Positions 45,102 through 54,074 are shown, counted from the first letter of the stretch. The stretch: DNA of 64,000 nucleotides from Acidobacteriota bacterium (GCA_013289875.1 JABCZC010000005.1:46626-110625); one strand, 5' to 3'. Numbers and translations: made by a program. Notes: generated from the sequence alone by a model not told the origin.

Positions 45102-46492
45102 TGGGCATCTTGATTCAGGACGGGGTGGTAGTCAACGCGGACCGGACGATGTCCGCCGATGTGCTGATTGAAGGCGGCACGATTCGCGAGGTGCGCGCGG
45201 GGATTGATCCGCAGGGTCATACGGTTGTGGACGCAGCCGGACTGCTTGTCCTGCCGGGCGGGATTGACGCGCATACGCATCTCGACATGCCGTTTGGTGG
45301 GACGACGTCGGCGGATGATTTTGAGACGGGCACGAGGGCGGCGGCGATTGGCGGGACAACGACGATTGTGGACTTTGCCATCCAGGCGAAGGGCACGAAG
45401 ATGCGCGACGCGCTCGATGCGTGGTGGGAGAAGGCTGAGGGCAAGGCGTGCGTCGATTACGGGCTGCACATGATTGTGACGGACCTTGGCACGTCGGGCC
45501 TGGAAGACATGGACGACATGGTCAGCGAGGGCGTGGCCAGCTTCAAGCTGTTCATGGCGTATCCCGGCGTGCTGATGGTGGATAACGCGACCATCTTCAA
45601 GGCAATGCAGCAGACAGCGAAGAATGGCGCCCTGATCTGCATGCATGCCGAGAATGGCAGCGTGATCGACGTGATCGTGCAGAAGGCGCTGGCAGAGGGC
45701 AAGAGGGCTCCGATTCATCACGCACTCACGCGTCCGACGATTGCCGAAGCGGAGGCGGTGCATCGCGCGATTGTGATGGCGTCGTTGGCCGGTGTGCCAG
45801 TGTACATCGTGCATCTGTCGAGCGAGGATGCCCTCAATCAGGTCCGCGAGGCGCGCGACCGCGGCCTGCCGGCGTTTGCCGAGACGTGTCCGCAGTATCT
45901 GCTGCTGTCGATTGAAGACCACATGAAGGGCGAGAGCTTTGAGGACGCGAAGTATGTGTTCACTCCGCCGCTGCGGGAGAAGAAAAATCAGCCGAAGCTT
46001 TGGGATGGGTTGAAGCACGATCATCTGCAGGTGGTGTCGACGGATCACTGCCCGTTCTGCTTTGAGGATCAGAAGGCGCTGGGCAAGGACGATTTCACGA
46101 AGATTCCAAATGGCGGTCCGGGGATTGAGCACCGAATGCAGCTGATTCATCATCACGGCGTGAATGCGGGCAAGCTGTCTCTGAATCGATTTGTGGAGAT
46201 TACGTCGACGGCTCCGGCGCGGATCTTCGGGATGTATCCGAGGAAGGGCGCGATTGCCGCGGGAAGTGACGCAGATATTGTACTGTGGGACCCGAATGCG
46301 GAGTACACGATCAGCGCGGCGACACACAACATGCGCGTGGATTACTCGATGTTTGAAGGCTTCAAGGTGCGGGGCAATGCGCGCCAGGTGTACTCGCGCG
46401 GCGAGCTGATCGTCGAGAACGGGAAGTATCTCGGCAAGGCCGGGCGCGGGAATTATCTGCGGCGCGCGGCGCGCGGAGGCGCATGGCAATAA
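45101..46492 (+). CDS. hydA: Dihydropyrimidinase (D-hydantoinase)
   Basis: 463 residues of the cyclic amidohydrolase superfamily. Metal ligands: His58 and His60 in DAHTHLDMPFGG, carboxylated Lys149 in SFKLFMAYPG, His182 in CMHAENGS, a His in YIVHLSSEDAL, and Asp in STDHCPF. It opens dihydrouracil or dihydrothymine to the N-carbamoyl-beta-amino acid, which the nitrilase at 40961 then hydrolyses. It is placed after the inserted unknown gene and overlaps the transporter gene by 10 bp. Confidence 0.95.
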   Translation: MGILIQDGVVVNADRTMSADVLIEGGTIREVRAGIDPQGHTVVDAAGLLVLPGGIDAHTHLDMPFGGTTSADDFETGTRAAAIGGTTTIVDFAIQAKGTKMRDALDAWWEKAEGKACVDYGLHMIVTDLGTSGLEDMDDMVSEGVASFKLFMAYPGVLMVDNATIFKAMQQTAKNGALICMHAENGSVIDVIVQKALAEGKRAPIHHALTRPTIAEAEAVHRAIVMASLAGVPVYIVHLSSEDALNQVREARDRGLPAFAETCPQYLLLSIEDHMKGESFEDAKYVFTPPLREKKNQPKLWDGLKHDHLQVVSTDHCPFCFEDQKALGKDDFTKIPNGGPGIEHRMQLIHHHGVNAGKLSLNRFVEITSTAPARIFGMYPRKGAIAAGSDADIVLWDPNAEYTISAATHNMRVDYSMFEGFKVRGNARQVYSRGELIVENGKYLGKAGRGNYLRRAARGGAWQ

Positions 46493-47919
46493 CTGAGACG
46501 GCGGCGGCGCAGAGGTCGGGTTTATACAACGCGGATCTCGCGCCGACGACCGCTGCGCAGCGCACGTGGGGCACGTACAACTACATCTCGCTATGGTTCG
46601 CGATGTCGATGGAGGTGAGTACCTACATGCTCGCCTCGGGGCTGATCGCGGGCGGGATGAACTGGAAGCAGGCGATCGGTACGATTCTGCTGGGCAATCT
46701 GATTGTACTGATTCCGCTGCTGCTGAATGCGCATGCGGGGGCGAAGTACGGGATTCCGTTTCCGGTGTTTGTGAGAGCGCCATTCGGCGTGCGGGGTGCG
46801 AATGTGCCGGCGATTCTGCGGGCGATTGTGGCGTGCGGATGGTTCGGGATCCAGTCGTGGATCGGCGGCCAGGCGATTCACGCGATGCTGATCGTGTTGT
46901 GGCCGGGAGTGGCTGAGGCTCCATGGTCAGTGTGGGCATGCTTTCTGGGATTCTGGGCGCTGAATATGGCAGTGGTGTGGAGGGGTGTCGAGAGCATCCG
47001 GCACTTCCAGGGATTTTCGGCGCCGTTCATGCTAGTGATGGCGCTGGCGCTGCTGGTGTTTGCGCTGGTAAGGGCGGGTGGGTTTGGGCCGATGCTGTCG
47101 GAGCCGAGCCGGTTTCATTCGACCGGTGCGTTTCTCCGCTTCTTCTTTCCGTCGCTGACGGCCATGGTGGGCTACTGGGCGACGCTGGCATTGAATATTC
47201 CGGACTTCACGCGCTACTCGAAGTCGCAGAACTCGCAGGTGGTGGGGCAGGCGTTTGGGTTGCCAGTGGCGATGACGCTGTATTCGTTTATCGGCGTGGC
47301 GGTGACGTCGGCTTCGGCGGTGATCTTTGGGGAGCCGATCTGGAGCCCGATCGAGTTGATGGGGCGTTTTCACCAGCCATTCGTGGCGCTGCTGGCGATG
47401 GTGGGACTGCTGGTGGCGACGCTGAACGTGAATGTCGCAGCGAATGTGGTGTCACCGTCGAACGATATTTCGAACCTGAATCCGCGGCTGATTTCGTTTC
47501 GTACCGGCGGGCTGATTACGGGCTTTCTTGGCCTGGCGATGATGCCGTGGAAGCTGATGGCGAGCTTCCACAATTACATTTTCGAGTGGCTGATCGGATA
47601 TTCGGCGCTGCTCGGCCCGGTGGCGGCGATCATGATCACGGACTACTTTCTGATTCGGGAAACGCGGCTCGATGTGGAGTCGCTCTACCGGCGCGGCGGC
47701 ATTTATGAATACAGGAACGGGATCAATCCGCGGGCGATGATCGCACTGGCAGCGGGTGTAATTTGCGCAATGACGGGACGATTCGTGCCGGCGGTGCATC
47801 TGCTCTTCGACTACGCGTGGTTTACGGGGTTCTTTGTTTCGGGCGCCGTGTATTTGGGGCTGATGAGGGGTGTGAGGCAAGTGACTGAGGATAAGGTCCT
47901 GGCTGCTGAAGAGGCCTGA
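46483..47919 (+). CDS. NCS1 family nucleobase/hydantoin transporter
   Basis: 478 residues with about twelve hydrophobic helices. NCS1 hallmarks: YNYISLWFAMSMEVSTYMLA in the first helix, CGWFGIQSWIGGQAI in the third, and NIPDFTRYSKSQ plus NVAANVVSPSND later, as in Mhp1 and bacterial uracil/allantoin permeases. It would import uracil, thymine or a hydantoin with sodium or protons across the inner membrane. It is translationally coupled to hydA (10-bp overlap), which supports a pyrimidine ligand. panB follows after 89 bp. Confidence 0.93.
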   Translation: MAITETAAAQRSGLYNADLAPTTAAQRTWGTYNYISLWFAMSMEVSTYMLASGLIAGGMNWKQAIGTILLGNLIVLIPLLLNAHAGAKYGIPFPVFVRAPFGVRGANVPAILRAIVACGWFGIQSWIGGQAIHAMLIVLWPGVAEAPWSVWACFLGFWALNMAVVWRGVESIRHFQGFSAPFMLVMALALLVFALVRAGGFGPMLSEPSRFHSTGAFLRFFFPSLTAMVGYWATLALNIPDFTRYSKSQNSQVVGQAFGLPVAMTLYSFIGVAVTSASAVIFGEPIWSPIELMGRFHQPFVALLAMVGLLVATLNVNVAANVVSPSNDISNLNPRLISFRTGGLITGFLGLAMMPWKLMASFHNYIFEWLIGYSALLGPVAAIMITDYFLIRETRLDVESLYRRGGIYEYRNGINPRAMIALAAGVICAMTGRFVPAVHLLFDYAWFTGFFVSGAVYLGLMRGVRQVTEDKVLAAEEA

Positions 47920-48008
47920 CACCGCTTTACATGGCTGGAGCCGTAGGCGTATCGTCAGAAGTTGGATCAGGTGGCATTCCCTGCATGGGAAGCTGCACTG
48001 GAGACAAT

Positions 48009-48959
48009 ATGAGTATTACGAATTTCCGCAGCGCCGACGCTCAGTCGGGCGCGCAGGCAATCACGCCAAAAGTGACTTTCCAGACATTACAAGAGAAGAA
48101 GCAGGCGGGAAGGCCGATCACGGCCCTGACAGCCTATGACTATTCCACGGCGCGGCTGGTGGATGAGGCGGGCGTGGACATGCTCCTCGTCGGCGATTCG
48201 CTGGCCATGGTGGTGATGGGCTACGACAGCACGCTGCCTGTGACCATGGACGAGATGCTGCATCATACGCGCGCGGTGCGGCGGGCGGTGAAACACGGCA
48301 TTGTGGTGGCCGACATGCCCTATGGGTCGTATCACGTGAGCGTGGCCGAGGGGGTAGCCAATGCGGCGCGTTTCATCAAAGAAGCGGGCGCGGAGGCGGT
48401 GAAGGTCGAGGGCGGCGCAGTGCGGTGCGAGCTGGTCGAGCGGCTCACGGACGCGGAGATTCCGGTCGTCTGTCATCTCGGGCTGACGCCGCAGGCGGTG
48501 CATCGCATGGGCGGGTACAAGGTGCAGGGCAAGACGCTGGCGGCGGCCGAGGAGCTGGCGCGAGATGCGCGGATGCTCGAAGCAGCGGGCGCTGTGGCGA
48601 TTGTGCTTGAGGGAATGCCGCGCGAGGTAGCCGCGATCATCACATCACAGCTACATATTCCGACGATCGGTATTGGCGCGGGGCCGGATTGCGATGGGCA
48701 GATCCTGGTTTTTCATGACCTGGTGAATCTGAGCTTCTCTCGGCCGGCGAAGTTCGTGCGCCAGTACGGGGATGCAGCAGCGCTGTTCCGAACGGCGATT
48801 GAAGGCTATATTCACGACGTCGAGGAACGGTCGTTTCCGGATGAGTCGGAAAGCTATCACTTGTCTAAAGAAGTGACGGACGTGCTGAAAACTCAAGACA
48901 CCGAGGCGCTGAAGGCACCGGTGGCCGCGTCGAAGACGCACCTGATTCGCAAAGCCTGA
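48009..48959 (+). CDS. panB: 3-methyl-2-oxobutanoate hydroxymethyltransferase PanB
   Basis: 316 residues. PanB motifs are complete: ALTAYDYSTARLVDEAGVD, LLVGDSLAMVVMGYDSTLPV (metal Asp), VVADMPYGSY, AEAVKVEGG, VCHLGLTPQ and TIGIGAGPDCDGQILVFHD. It makes ketopantoate from alpha-ketoisovalerate and methylene-tetrahydrofolate. The C-terminal 45 residues extend beyond the usual end. Start ATG 48009 has GGAG 6 bp upstream; the in-frame ATG at 47931 is poor. Its stop TGA shares the base A with the panC start (TGATG). Confidence 0.95.
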   Translation: MSITNFRSADAQSGAQAITPKVTFQTLQEKKQAGRPITALTAYDYSTARLVDEAGVDMLLVGDSLAMVVMGYDSTLPVTMDEMLHHTRAVRRAVKHGIVVADMPYGSYHVSVAEGVANAARFIKEAGAEAVKVEGGAVRCELVERLTDAEIPVVCHLGLTPQAVHRMGGYKVQGKTLAAAEELARDARMLEAAGAVAIVLEGMPREVAAIITSQLHIPTIGIGAGPDCDGQILVFHDLVNLSFSRPAKFVRQYGDAAALFRTAIEGYIHDVEERSFPDESESYHLSKEVTDVLKTQDTEALKAPVAASKTHLIRKA

Positions 48960-49810
48960 TGCGAATTGTCTCCACCATTGCTGAAGCGCGGGGGGCAGTG
49001 CGTGCATTGCGGACGAACGGCCGCAGTATCGGCCTTGTTCCCACCATGGGCGCGCTGCATGCGGGCCATGTGTCGCTGGTTCGCGCGGCGCGAGAGCAAT
49101 GCGATGCGGTTGTTGTATCGATCTTTGTGAATCCTACGCAATTTGGGCCGAATGAGGACTTCGCGAAGTATCCGCGGACGTGGGATGCTGATTGCGCGCT
49201 GCTTGAGAGTGAGGGCGTCGACCTGATCCTTGCGCCAATTGCTACGGAGATGTATCCAGCAGGCGCGAGCACGTTTGTTGAAGTGGAAGGCGTGAGCGAT
49301 CGGCTGGATGGCGCGTCGCGGCCTGGGCATTTCCGCGGCGTGTCGACGGTGGTCGCGAAGCTCTTTCATATCGTGAGTCCGGACAAGGCTTTTTTCGGGC
49401 AGAAAGATGCAGCGCAGGTGGCGGTGCTGCGCAAGATGGTCCGCGACCTGAATTTCGATCTGGAGCTGGTGGTGTGTCCCACGGTGCGGGAGGCGGATGG
49501 GCTGGCGCTCAGCTCGCGCAACCGGTATCTGTCAGTTGAGGAGCGCAGGCAGGCGCTGGTGTTGAGCCGGGCGCTGCAACGCGTGGAGGAACGGGTTGCG
49601 CAGGGAGTTCTCGATGCCGCGACTCTGATCGACGATGCACTGGCTGTTCTCGCCAGTGAGCCCGGTATCCGTCTGGATTATTTCAAGGTGGTCGATCCCG
49701 ACACGCTGGAAGACGTAGCCGATGTTCGCAATAGTGCGCTGGCGGCGATTGCTGTGTTTGTGGGCCCGACGCGGCTGATCGACAACGCTGTGATTGCGCC
49801 GCCACGCTGA
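48959..49810 (+). CDS. panC: Pantothenate synthetase PanC
   Basis: 283 residues. It has LVPTMGALHAGHVSLVRAAR (HIGH-type ATP site), SIFVNPTQFGPNEDF, RPGHFRGVSTVVAKLF, FGQKDAAQ and SSRNRYLSVEER, all standard for PanC. It joins pantoate to beta-alanine with ATP. Its beta-alanine substrate is the product of the pyrimidine pathway encoded just upstream. panD and panE are not in the window. The start overlaps panB by one base. Confidence 0.96.
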   Translation: MRIVSTIAEARGAVRALRTNGRSIGLVPTMGALHAGHVSLVRAAREQCDAVVVSIFVNPTQFGPNEDFAKYPRTWDADCALLESEGVDLILAPIATEMYPAGASTFVEVEGVSDRLDGASRPGHFRGVSTVVAKLFHIVSPDKAFFGQKDAAQVAVLRKMVRDLNFDLELVVCPTVREADGLALSSRNRYLSVEERRQALVLSRALQRVEERVAQGVLDAATLIDDALAVLASEPGIRLDYFKVVDPDTLEDVADVRNSALAAIAVFVGPTRLIDNAVIAPPR

Positions 49811-49815
49811 TTTGC

Positions 49816-50343
49816 TTACTGCGGCTTCTTGTCAGGCGTTGGCGCCCCTGGATGATCGTGATCGGCGTGCTCTCCCATGCCTGCGACCGGGGAGAAGGGC
49901 ATCGGCATGGAATTGCCACGGTGGCAGGTGCCGCAGGTCACGGTCTTGTCGGCGGGCGTCGCATCGGGATCTTTCACCTGCGAGAGGTATTTGGAATTGA
50001 TCTCCTTCGTCATAACGATCATGGTGCGGGCGATGCCTTTGTCGGGATTGGCGTCCGAGGCAAAATTTGGCTTGTTCGTCTGTGGGTCGCGGGTGTGGCA
50101 GAACTGGCACTCCACGCCCAGAGCTTTGGTGAAGCCTCGCATGGTCGCCGTCAGGTCGGCGACGGGAATGTTTTTGGGAAGCACTTGCAGATTGGTGGGC
50201 TTCGGCATGGGCTGGCGCTGAGCGGACTGCCCGGGTTTTGGCGCGGGCTGCTGTGCGGGGGCCATGTCCTGACGGGCGGATGCGGTGCTGAAAAGGGCTA
50301 TCGAGACGAAAAGAAGAGCTGCGACAGCGAGCTTGCGCGGCAT
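49816..50343 (-). CDS. Exported small c-type cytochrome, reaction-centre cytochrome subunit-like
   Basis: 175 residues. Signal peptide at 1-23 (ending STASA). Two haem motifs: C79-QF-CH and C137-GT-CH. LQVLPKNIPVADLTATMRGF ahead of the first is the pattern of the small acidobacterial proteins related to photosynthetic reaction-centre cytochrome c subunits, although no photosynthesis is implied. The C-terminus is His/Asp-rich (GEHADHDHPG), possibly metal-binding. Likely a periplasmic electron carrier. Its stop is 5 bp from the convergent panC stop. Confidence 0.85.
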   Translation of the reverse strand: MPRKLAVAALLFVSIALFSTASARQDMAPAQQPAPKPGQSAQRQPMPKPTNLQVLPKNIPVADLTATMRGFTKALGVECQFCHTRDPQTNKPNFASDANPDKGIARTMIVMTKEINSKYLSQVKDPDATPADKTVTCGTCHRGNSMPMPFSPVAGMGEHADHDHPGAPTPDKKPQ

Positions 50344-50431
50344 GAATTCGATCCTCGGGCTTCAGGGGTCTCTGTGAGCTTCGGCTTTGCAGGTCATTGT
50401 TACACAGGGGGTTGAATTTCCACGGAGAGCC

Positions 50432-50755
50432 TCAAAGGAATGAAACAGGCTCAAAGTGAGCGAACATGTTCTGGAACTCGGGCAGGTTGGCTGGGGTTTC
50501 GTACCAGCACGCCGCTTCGAAGCGCTTCCACAGGTCGAGGACGACCGGATTGGAGTGGGCGCCGGCGATGGCTTCCTTTGAGATCCATTCGAAAATCTCG
50601 ACGATGGTTCCGGATTCGGTGCGCATGACGATCGGGGCCCGGCCGGTGACGAGACCCTCGGCACGCAACGGCGGGAGATGGTTGCGAACCAGTTCGAGCA
50701 ATGCTTCTTCTTTTCCGGGCCGGGGTTTATAGCAGGCAACCGAGATCGATCCCAT
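50432..50755 (-). CDS. ABM-domain (dimeric alpha/beta barrel) protein
   Basis: 107 residues with the pattern of antibiotic-biosynthesis-monooxygenase-like domains: VACYKPRPGKEEALLELVRN at the N-terminus, EIFEWISKEAIAGAHSNPVV, then LWKRFEAACWYETPANLPE. Such proteins form ferredoxin-like dimers with varied or no enzymatic function. No partner is evident nearby. A cytoplasmic protein with a plausible but unremarkable start. Confidence 0.7.
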   Translation of the reverse strand: MGSISVACYKPRPGKEEALLELVRNHLPPLRAEGLVTGRAPIVMRTESGTIVEIFEWISKEAIAGAHSNPVVLDLWKRFEAACWYETPANLPEFQNMFAHFEPVSFL

Positions 50756-50878
50756 AAAGGCCTCTCCATGGCGTTTGATTGTCCTTGCTTTTGCAACGAT
50801 GTAGTGCGGGAAGTGTACGGTGGCTTTTCTTCGAGGCCAAACGGACGGTTCGCTGAGGGTGCTCGATTGACGGTCGCG

Positions 50879-51235
50879 TTAATCCGAGCTTATGCCAATG
50901 GCCGTAGGGTGCTTTGGTTGATAAAGTCCGATGTCACCTCCACCGGGAAGCCGCATCTTCGTGATGGAACCCCAGCGTGTTTCATGGATCTCGGAACAGC
51001 TGACGTTCCTCTTCGCAAGCGAGGCCATTTCAGCTTTCAGATCGTCGCATATGAAATAGAGTTCGTGGACACCATTCTCGTCGGATGGGTGCAGTGCGGT
51101 TTCTGCCGGAGGCAGGGCGAAGATCAGCCAGCCATGACCCGCATCCACGGATTTAAGGCCGAGGACATCGCGAAAAAATGCGCGGTCCGCATTGGCATCT
51201 TTACTGTAGACAATCACGTGAGCGCCGGAAATCAT
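50879..51235 (-). CDS. VOC superfamily (glyoxalase-like) protein
   Basis: 118 residues in one VOC module pair: AHVIVYSKDANADRAFFRDV opens it, and GVHELYFICDDLKAEM, then MRLPGGGDIGLYQPKHP close it. His and Glu residues at the usual metal positions (H6, E-x-Y-F region, D/G-L-Y) are partly present. Substrate unknown. Start ATG 51235 has GGAGGAG about 4 bp upstream, so longer starts are rejected. Confidence 0.78.
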   Translation of the reverse strand: MISGAHVIVYSKDANADRAFFRDVLGLKSVDAGHGWLIFALPPAETALHPSDENGVHELYFICDDLKAEMASLAKRNVSCSEIHETRWGSITKMRLPGGGDIGLYQPKHPTAIGISSD

Positions 51236-51385
51236 TTTGCTCCTCCGACGAAACGCCCAGGCCTCGCAGGTTGGGTATTCCGAGCAGCTTGAGAGACTCA
51301 ATCGACCGCAGATTCGCAGTCGTCAACTTGAGCATGGCCAGACCCGCGCGAGAGCGGGCCCTGAGCCTGGAGCAGTGGAGTCTTC

Positions 51386-52276
51386 TTAGACCGGCATCGC
51401 TTCGAATTCCTGCTCTTCATCGAGGCCGTGACGGCGCAGGAGGTTGGGCAGGTTCTGCGAAAAGGCAGAGCGCGGCATCACCATGTCGCATCCTGCTTCG
51501 ATGGCCTTGGCCTTGAGGTCGCCCTGCAGATGCGAGAGGAAGCCGATGATCGAGGTGCCCTTCTTGAGCTTGGTGCGGAGCTTGGGGATCAGCGTGAGCG
51601 GCTTGGCATTCGCATTGTTGAGGTCGAAGACAATCAGCGAGGGACGCTCCTGCTCGGCATCGGTCAGCTTGGCAAGAACTTCCTTGTCCGCCTTGACGAA
51701 TCCCACCTTGATGCCCAGCTTGCGGGCAGTCTCCTGAATTTTGGCCAGGAAGAAAAGGTCTTCAATGAAGCAGTAGATGCGCGTGGGCGCATCTTCGCGA
51801 ACGGGAATCACCGGCTCGGGCGGAGCGTACAACTCGTTGGCATATCCGTAGCCGTAACCATTGCCTTGGCCATTGCCGTTGGCATTTATATTGCCGTTGC
51901 GAAGTTCAATGGTGGACGGAGGGGAATCGGCGATGTTGCCATTCGCAATGCGGTAGCTGTGATCCATGGGACCGACAAAGACCTGCTGCTTGCGCTGTTT
52001 GCCCTTGCGTCGGCCGCCGCCACCCTGTTGCCCATTGCCGTTCCCATTTTTCTGAAAGAAGCGGTTCTGGCTGGAGGGCTTGGCCTTTTGCCCCTGGTTC
52101 TGTTGAGTTGACTGGCCTGGCTGATTTTGCTGGGGTGACTGGCCATTCGCCTGGCCAACGGGCTTGTTGCCCTTTCTTCTGCGCCGCCGCCTGCGATGTC
52201 CTTGATTCTGTCCCTGTGGTCCTTGCCCGTCAGGCGGTTGAGCCTGTGGCTGAGGCAGGTTCTGCTCTGTTGTCAT
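51386..52276 (-). CDS. Arg/Gln/Asn-rich disordered protein with C-terminal degenerate receiver-like domain
   Basis: 296 residues. Residues 1-160 are low-complexity: Gln/Pro-rich, then a run of seven Arg followed by KGNK (about 28-38), QNQ repeats, GGGGRRKGKQRKQQ and NGNGQGNGYGYGYAN. Residues 165-285 look like a CheY-type fold: a first strand RIYCFIED with acidic pair, IVFDLNN with Asp218 at the phospho-acceptor position, GFLSHLQGDLKAKAIEAGCD, then VMPRSAF where receivers have a conserved Lys. The charged tract suggests nucleic-acid binding. I know of no characterised member. A minus-strand promoter lies about 380 bp upstream, implying a long leader. Confidence 0.75.
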   Translation of the reverse strand: MTTEQNLPQPQAQPPDGQGPQGQNQGHRRRRRRRKGNKPVGQANGQSPQQNQPGQSTQQNQGQKAKPSSQNRFFQKNGNGNGQQGGGGRRKGKQRKQQVFVGPMDHSYRIANGNIADSPPSTIELRNGNINANGNGQGNGYGYGYANELYAPPEPVIPVREDAPTRIYCFIEDLFFLAKIQETARKLGIKVGFVKADKEVLAKLTDAEQERPSLIVFDLNNANAKPLTLIPKLRTKLKKGTSIIGFLSHLQGDLKAKAIEAGCDMVMPRSAFSQNLPNLLRRHGLDEEQEFEAMPV

Positions 52277-52653
52277 GCGTGCACTTCCTGGTGCTTTCTA
52301 CGTTGTAAATGGCAGCGGATTCCGGCGGAGGCGCTGCCCCATTCGCGTCAAACTATGCCGGAAGCGTGAACTTTCATCCTGAAGCCGGAGGTCAGCACAA
52401 ATATAAAGTGCTTCCGGGGAGATACCAGACCGCAAGACGGACGGATTTTTGGATCGCAATGGAGACAAATGCTTTGAAACCTTCAACCAAAACAACGGAA
52501 TGTCGTCATTCAACCGCGGTTCAAGCCTGTAACTACATTCCTGCCGGCGTGGGCTACGGTGGGGCGCGTCAGTTGAAATCCTGTTTGACTCTCGAGAATC
52601 GCGGCGAGCCCCTCATCCTGAGGTTGGCTACAGCCGCTCGATAGACAAAGATG

Positions 52654-52682
52654 ATGCTACTACGAATAAGGTTGTCTGGCAA
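52654..52682 (-). promoter_or_regulatory. Sigma70-type promoter candidate for the receiver-like gene
   Basis: On the minus strand TTGCCA (52682-52677) and TAGCAT (52659-52654) are separated by exactly 17 bp and match 5/6 and 4/6 of the consensus. Transcription from here gives a leader of about 370 nt to the gene starting at 52276. Confidence 0.45.
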
Positions 52683-52880
52683 GGGCTGCACCGCGTCCAG
52701 AGTACCCGATTACCCCAAAAGTGGCAGAGGTATCGAAATGTAAAACCCGCCTGGCGCACCGAATTGGTCACCGAGCAGCCAACTTCTCCCAAAACGGATC
52801 CGCCGATGCCCGTAGGTTCGTCGGAGGATTCGCCATGGGTTGAGTGATTGGTAAATCTGGAACTGGGCCCCAGTAACGCG

Positions 52881-52906
52881 AAAAGCCACCGAGACTGGCG
52901 GCTTTT
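52881..52906. terminator. Hairpin terminator, probably of mutM
   Basis: AAAAGCCACC (52881-52890) pairs with GGCGGCTTTT (52897-52906) around a 6-nt loop, with one A-C mismatch. Each strand continues into T/A-containing sequence. It lies downstream of mutM on the minus strand, though 340 bp after its stop, and upstream of the promoter candidate at 52654-52682. Confidence 0.55.
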
Positions 52907-53246
52907 CCTACTCACCTTTAATGGCCGTCACTGGCCTCCCAAGAATGCCCGCGCTGCCCTTGAGGGAGTTCGGGACTAATTCCGCTCCGGCCCGGGCTGA
53001 ACCTCGTGGGGTTCTTGCTCTCGACGGCCGGAACTGATTCGCATGGCTCCTCTATTTTGTGGAGAGCCTGTGCGTCGCTGGCTGCCTATCTATAAGCAAT
53101 TGTTATGCCGTTCGGGTTTTCTTTTTAAATGTGGCATTTACGCGACAGGACCAATGGGAGAAATTCAAAATCTGGAAGGCCGAGCTTCTGATAGCTTCGT
53201 AAAACCATACTACTTTGAGGTGAAGGGTACTCCGAGGCCACGCCGG

Positions 53247-54074
53247 TCAGCGTTGGCAGTGGGGGCAGTAGTGGGTACCCCGCCCGGCAAGGAGGATACG
53301 GCGGATAGGGGTCCCGCAGGCCAGGCAGGGCAGGCCGGTTCGCAGGTAGACGCGGTGCTCGAGTTGGAAGAAGCCGGCGACCCCGTCTGCGTCGACATAG
53401 TCAGAGACCGAGGAGCCGCCGAGTTCGATGGCTTTCCGAAGGATGGACTGCAGCGCGGCGCGAAGGCGGTCAAGCCGGTCGCGGGTGAGGCGTCCGGCCA
53501 TGCGGGTGGGGCGGATTCCGGCGTGGAAGAGACTCTCGTCGGCGTAGATGTTGCCGACGCCGTGGAGCAGCTTCTGGTTGAGCAAGGCGGCCTTGATGGG
53601 GAGCCTGCGGTTGCGAAAGAGGGCGCGGAAGTCGGCGGTGGAGATGGTAAGGGGTTCGTGGCCGGGTCCGCAGAATGGCTGGGCGTCCGAGATCGGGTGC
53701 AGGGCGAGGCGGCCGAAGCGGCGCGGGTCGACGAAACGGAGCTCGCGTCCGGAGGTGAGCGAAAGGACGGCGTGCGTGTGCGGCGGAAGAGGGATATCGG
53801 CCGCGGAGACGAGGAGTCGTCCGGTCATCCCGAGGTGGACGATCCACTGAGTAGAAGCGGGGTGAGCGCTGCTTTCACCAAGGTCGAATACGATGTGCTT
53901 GCCGACGCGGTGAACGCGCTCAATGCGTTGACCGGTAAGGGCTTCGGCCATCTCGGTTGGCGGATTCTTGAAAGGTTCCTTGTAGCGGCTAAGCCATACG
54001 GACCGGATGCGGTCCCCGCGGGTGCGTTCGTTCACACCGCTCGCGACGGTTTCGACTTCAGGGAGTTCGGGCAT
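53247..54074 (-). CDS. mutM: Formamidopyrimidine-DNA glycosylase
   Basis: 275 residues, normal length. The N-terminus PELPEVETV supplies the catalytic Pro and Glu after Met removal; HLGMTGRL, the NPRRFG-equivalent DPRRFGRL, LLHGVGNIYADESLFHAGI and a C-terminal zinc finger (CLACGTPIRR ... HYCPHC) complete MutM. It excises 8-oxoguanine and Fapy lesions. Two cytosine-rich neighbours are unrelated. It stands alone on the minus strand, divergent from the 49-residue gene (55 bp). Confidence 0.96.
   Translation of the reverse strand: MPELPEVETVASGVNERTRGDRIRSVWLSRYKEPFKNPPTEMAEALTGQRIERVHRVGKHIVFDLGESSAHPASTQWIVHLGMTGRLLVSAADIPLPPHTHAVLSLTSGRELRFVDPRRFGRLALHPISDAQPFCGPGHEPLTISTADFRALFRNRRLPIKAALLNQKLLHGVGNIYADESLFHAGIRPTRMAGRLTRDRLDRLRAALQSILRKAIELGGSSVSDYVDADGVAGFFQLEHRVYLRTGLPCLACGTPIRRILLAGRGTHYCPHCQR

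Larger units (their letters stand above)
52277..53246. other. 970-bp region without a convincing protein gene between mutM and the receiver-like gene
   Basis: Short frames at 52309-52644 (+) and 52628-52915 (-) have no family resemblance, signal, or ribosome-binding site that I would trust. The region holds a minus-strand promoter candidate and a terminator hairpin. The stretch 53090-53220 is AT-rich relative to its flanks. Confidence 0.55.

Noticed and set aside
45035..46939. A 634-codon minus-strand frame
   Set aside because: Antisense to hydA and the transporter start; Arg/His/Pro-rich composition typical of shadow frames.
49816..50343. Evidence of photosynthesis from the reaction-centre-like cytochrome
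   Set aside because: This small dihaem family is widespread in non-photosynthetic acidobacteria and no other photosynthesis gene is present.
52309..52644. 111-codon plus-strand frame in the gene-free region
   Set aside because: No ribosome-binding site, low similarity to natural protein composition, and it overlaps the leader and promoter of the minus-strand gene.
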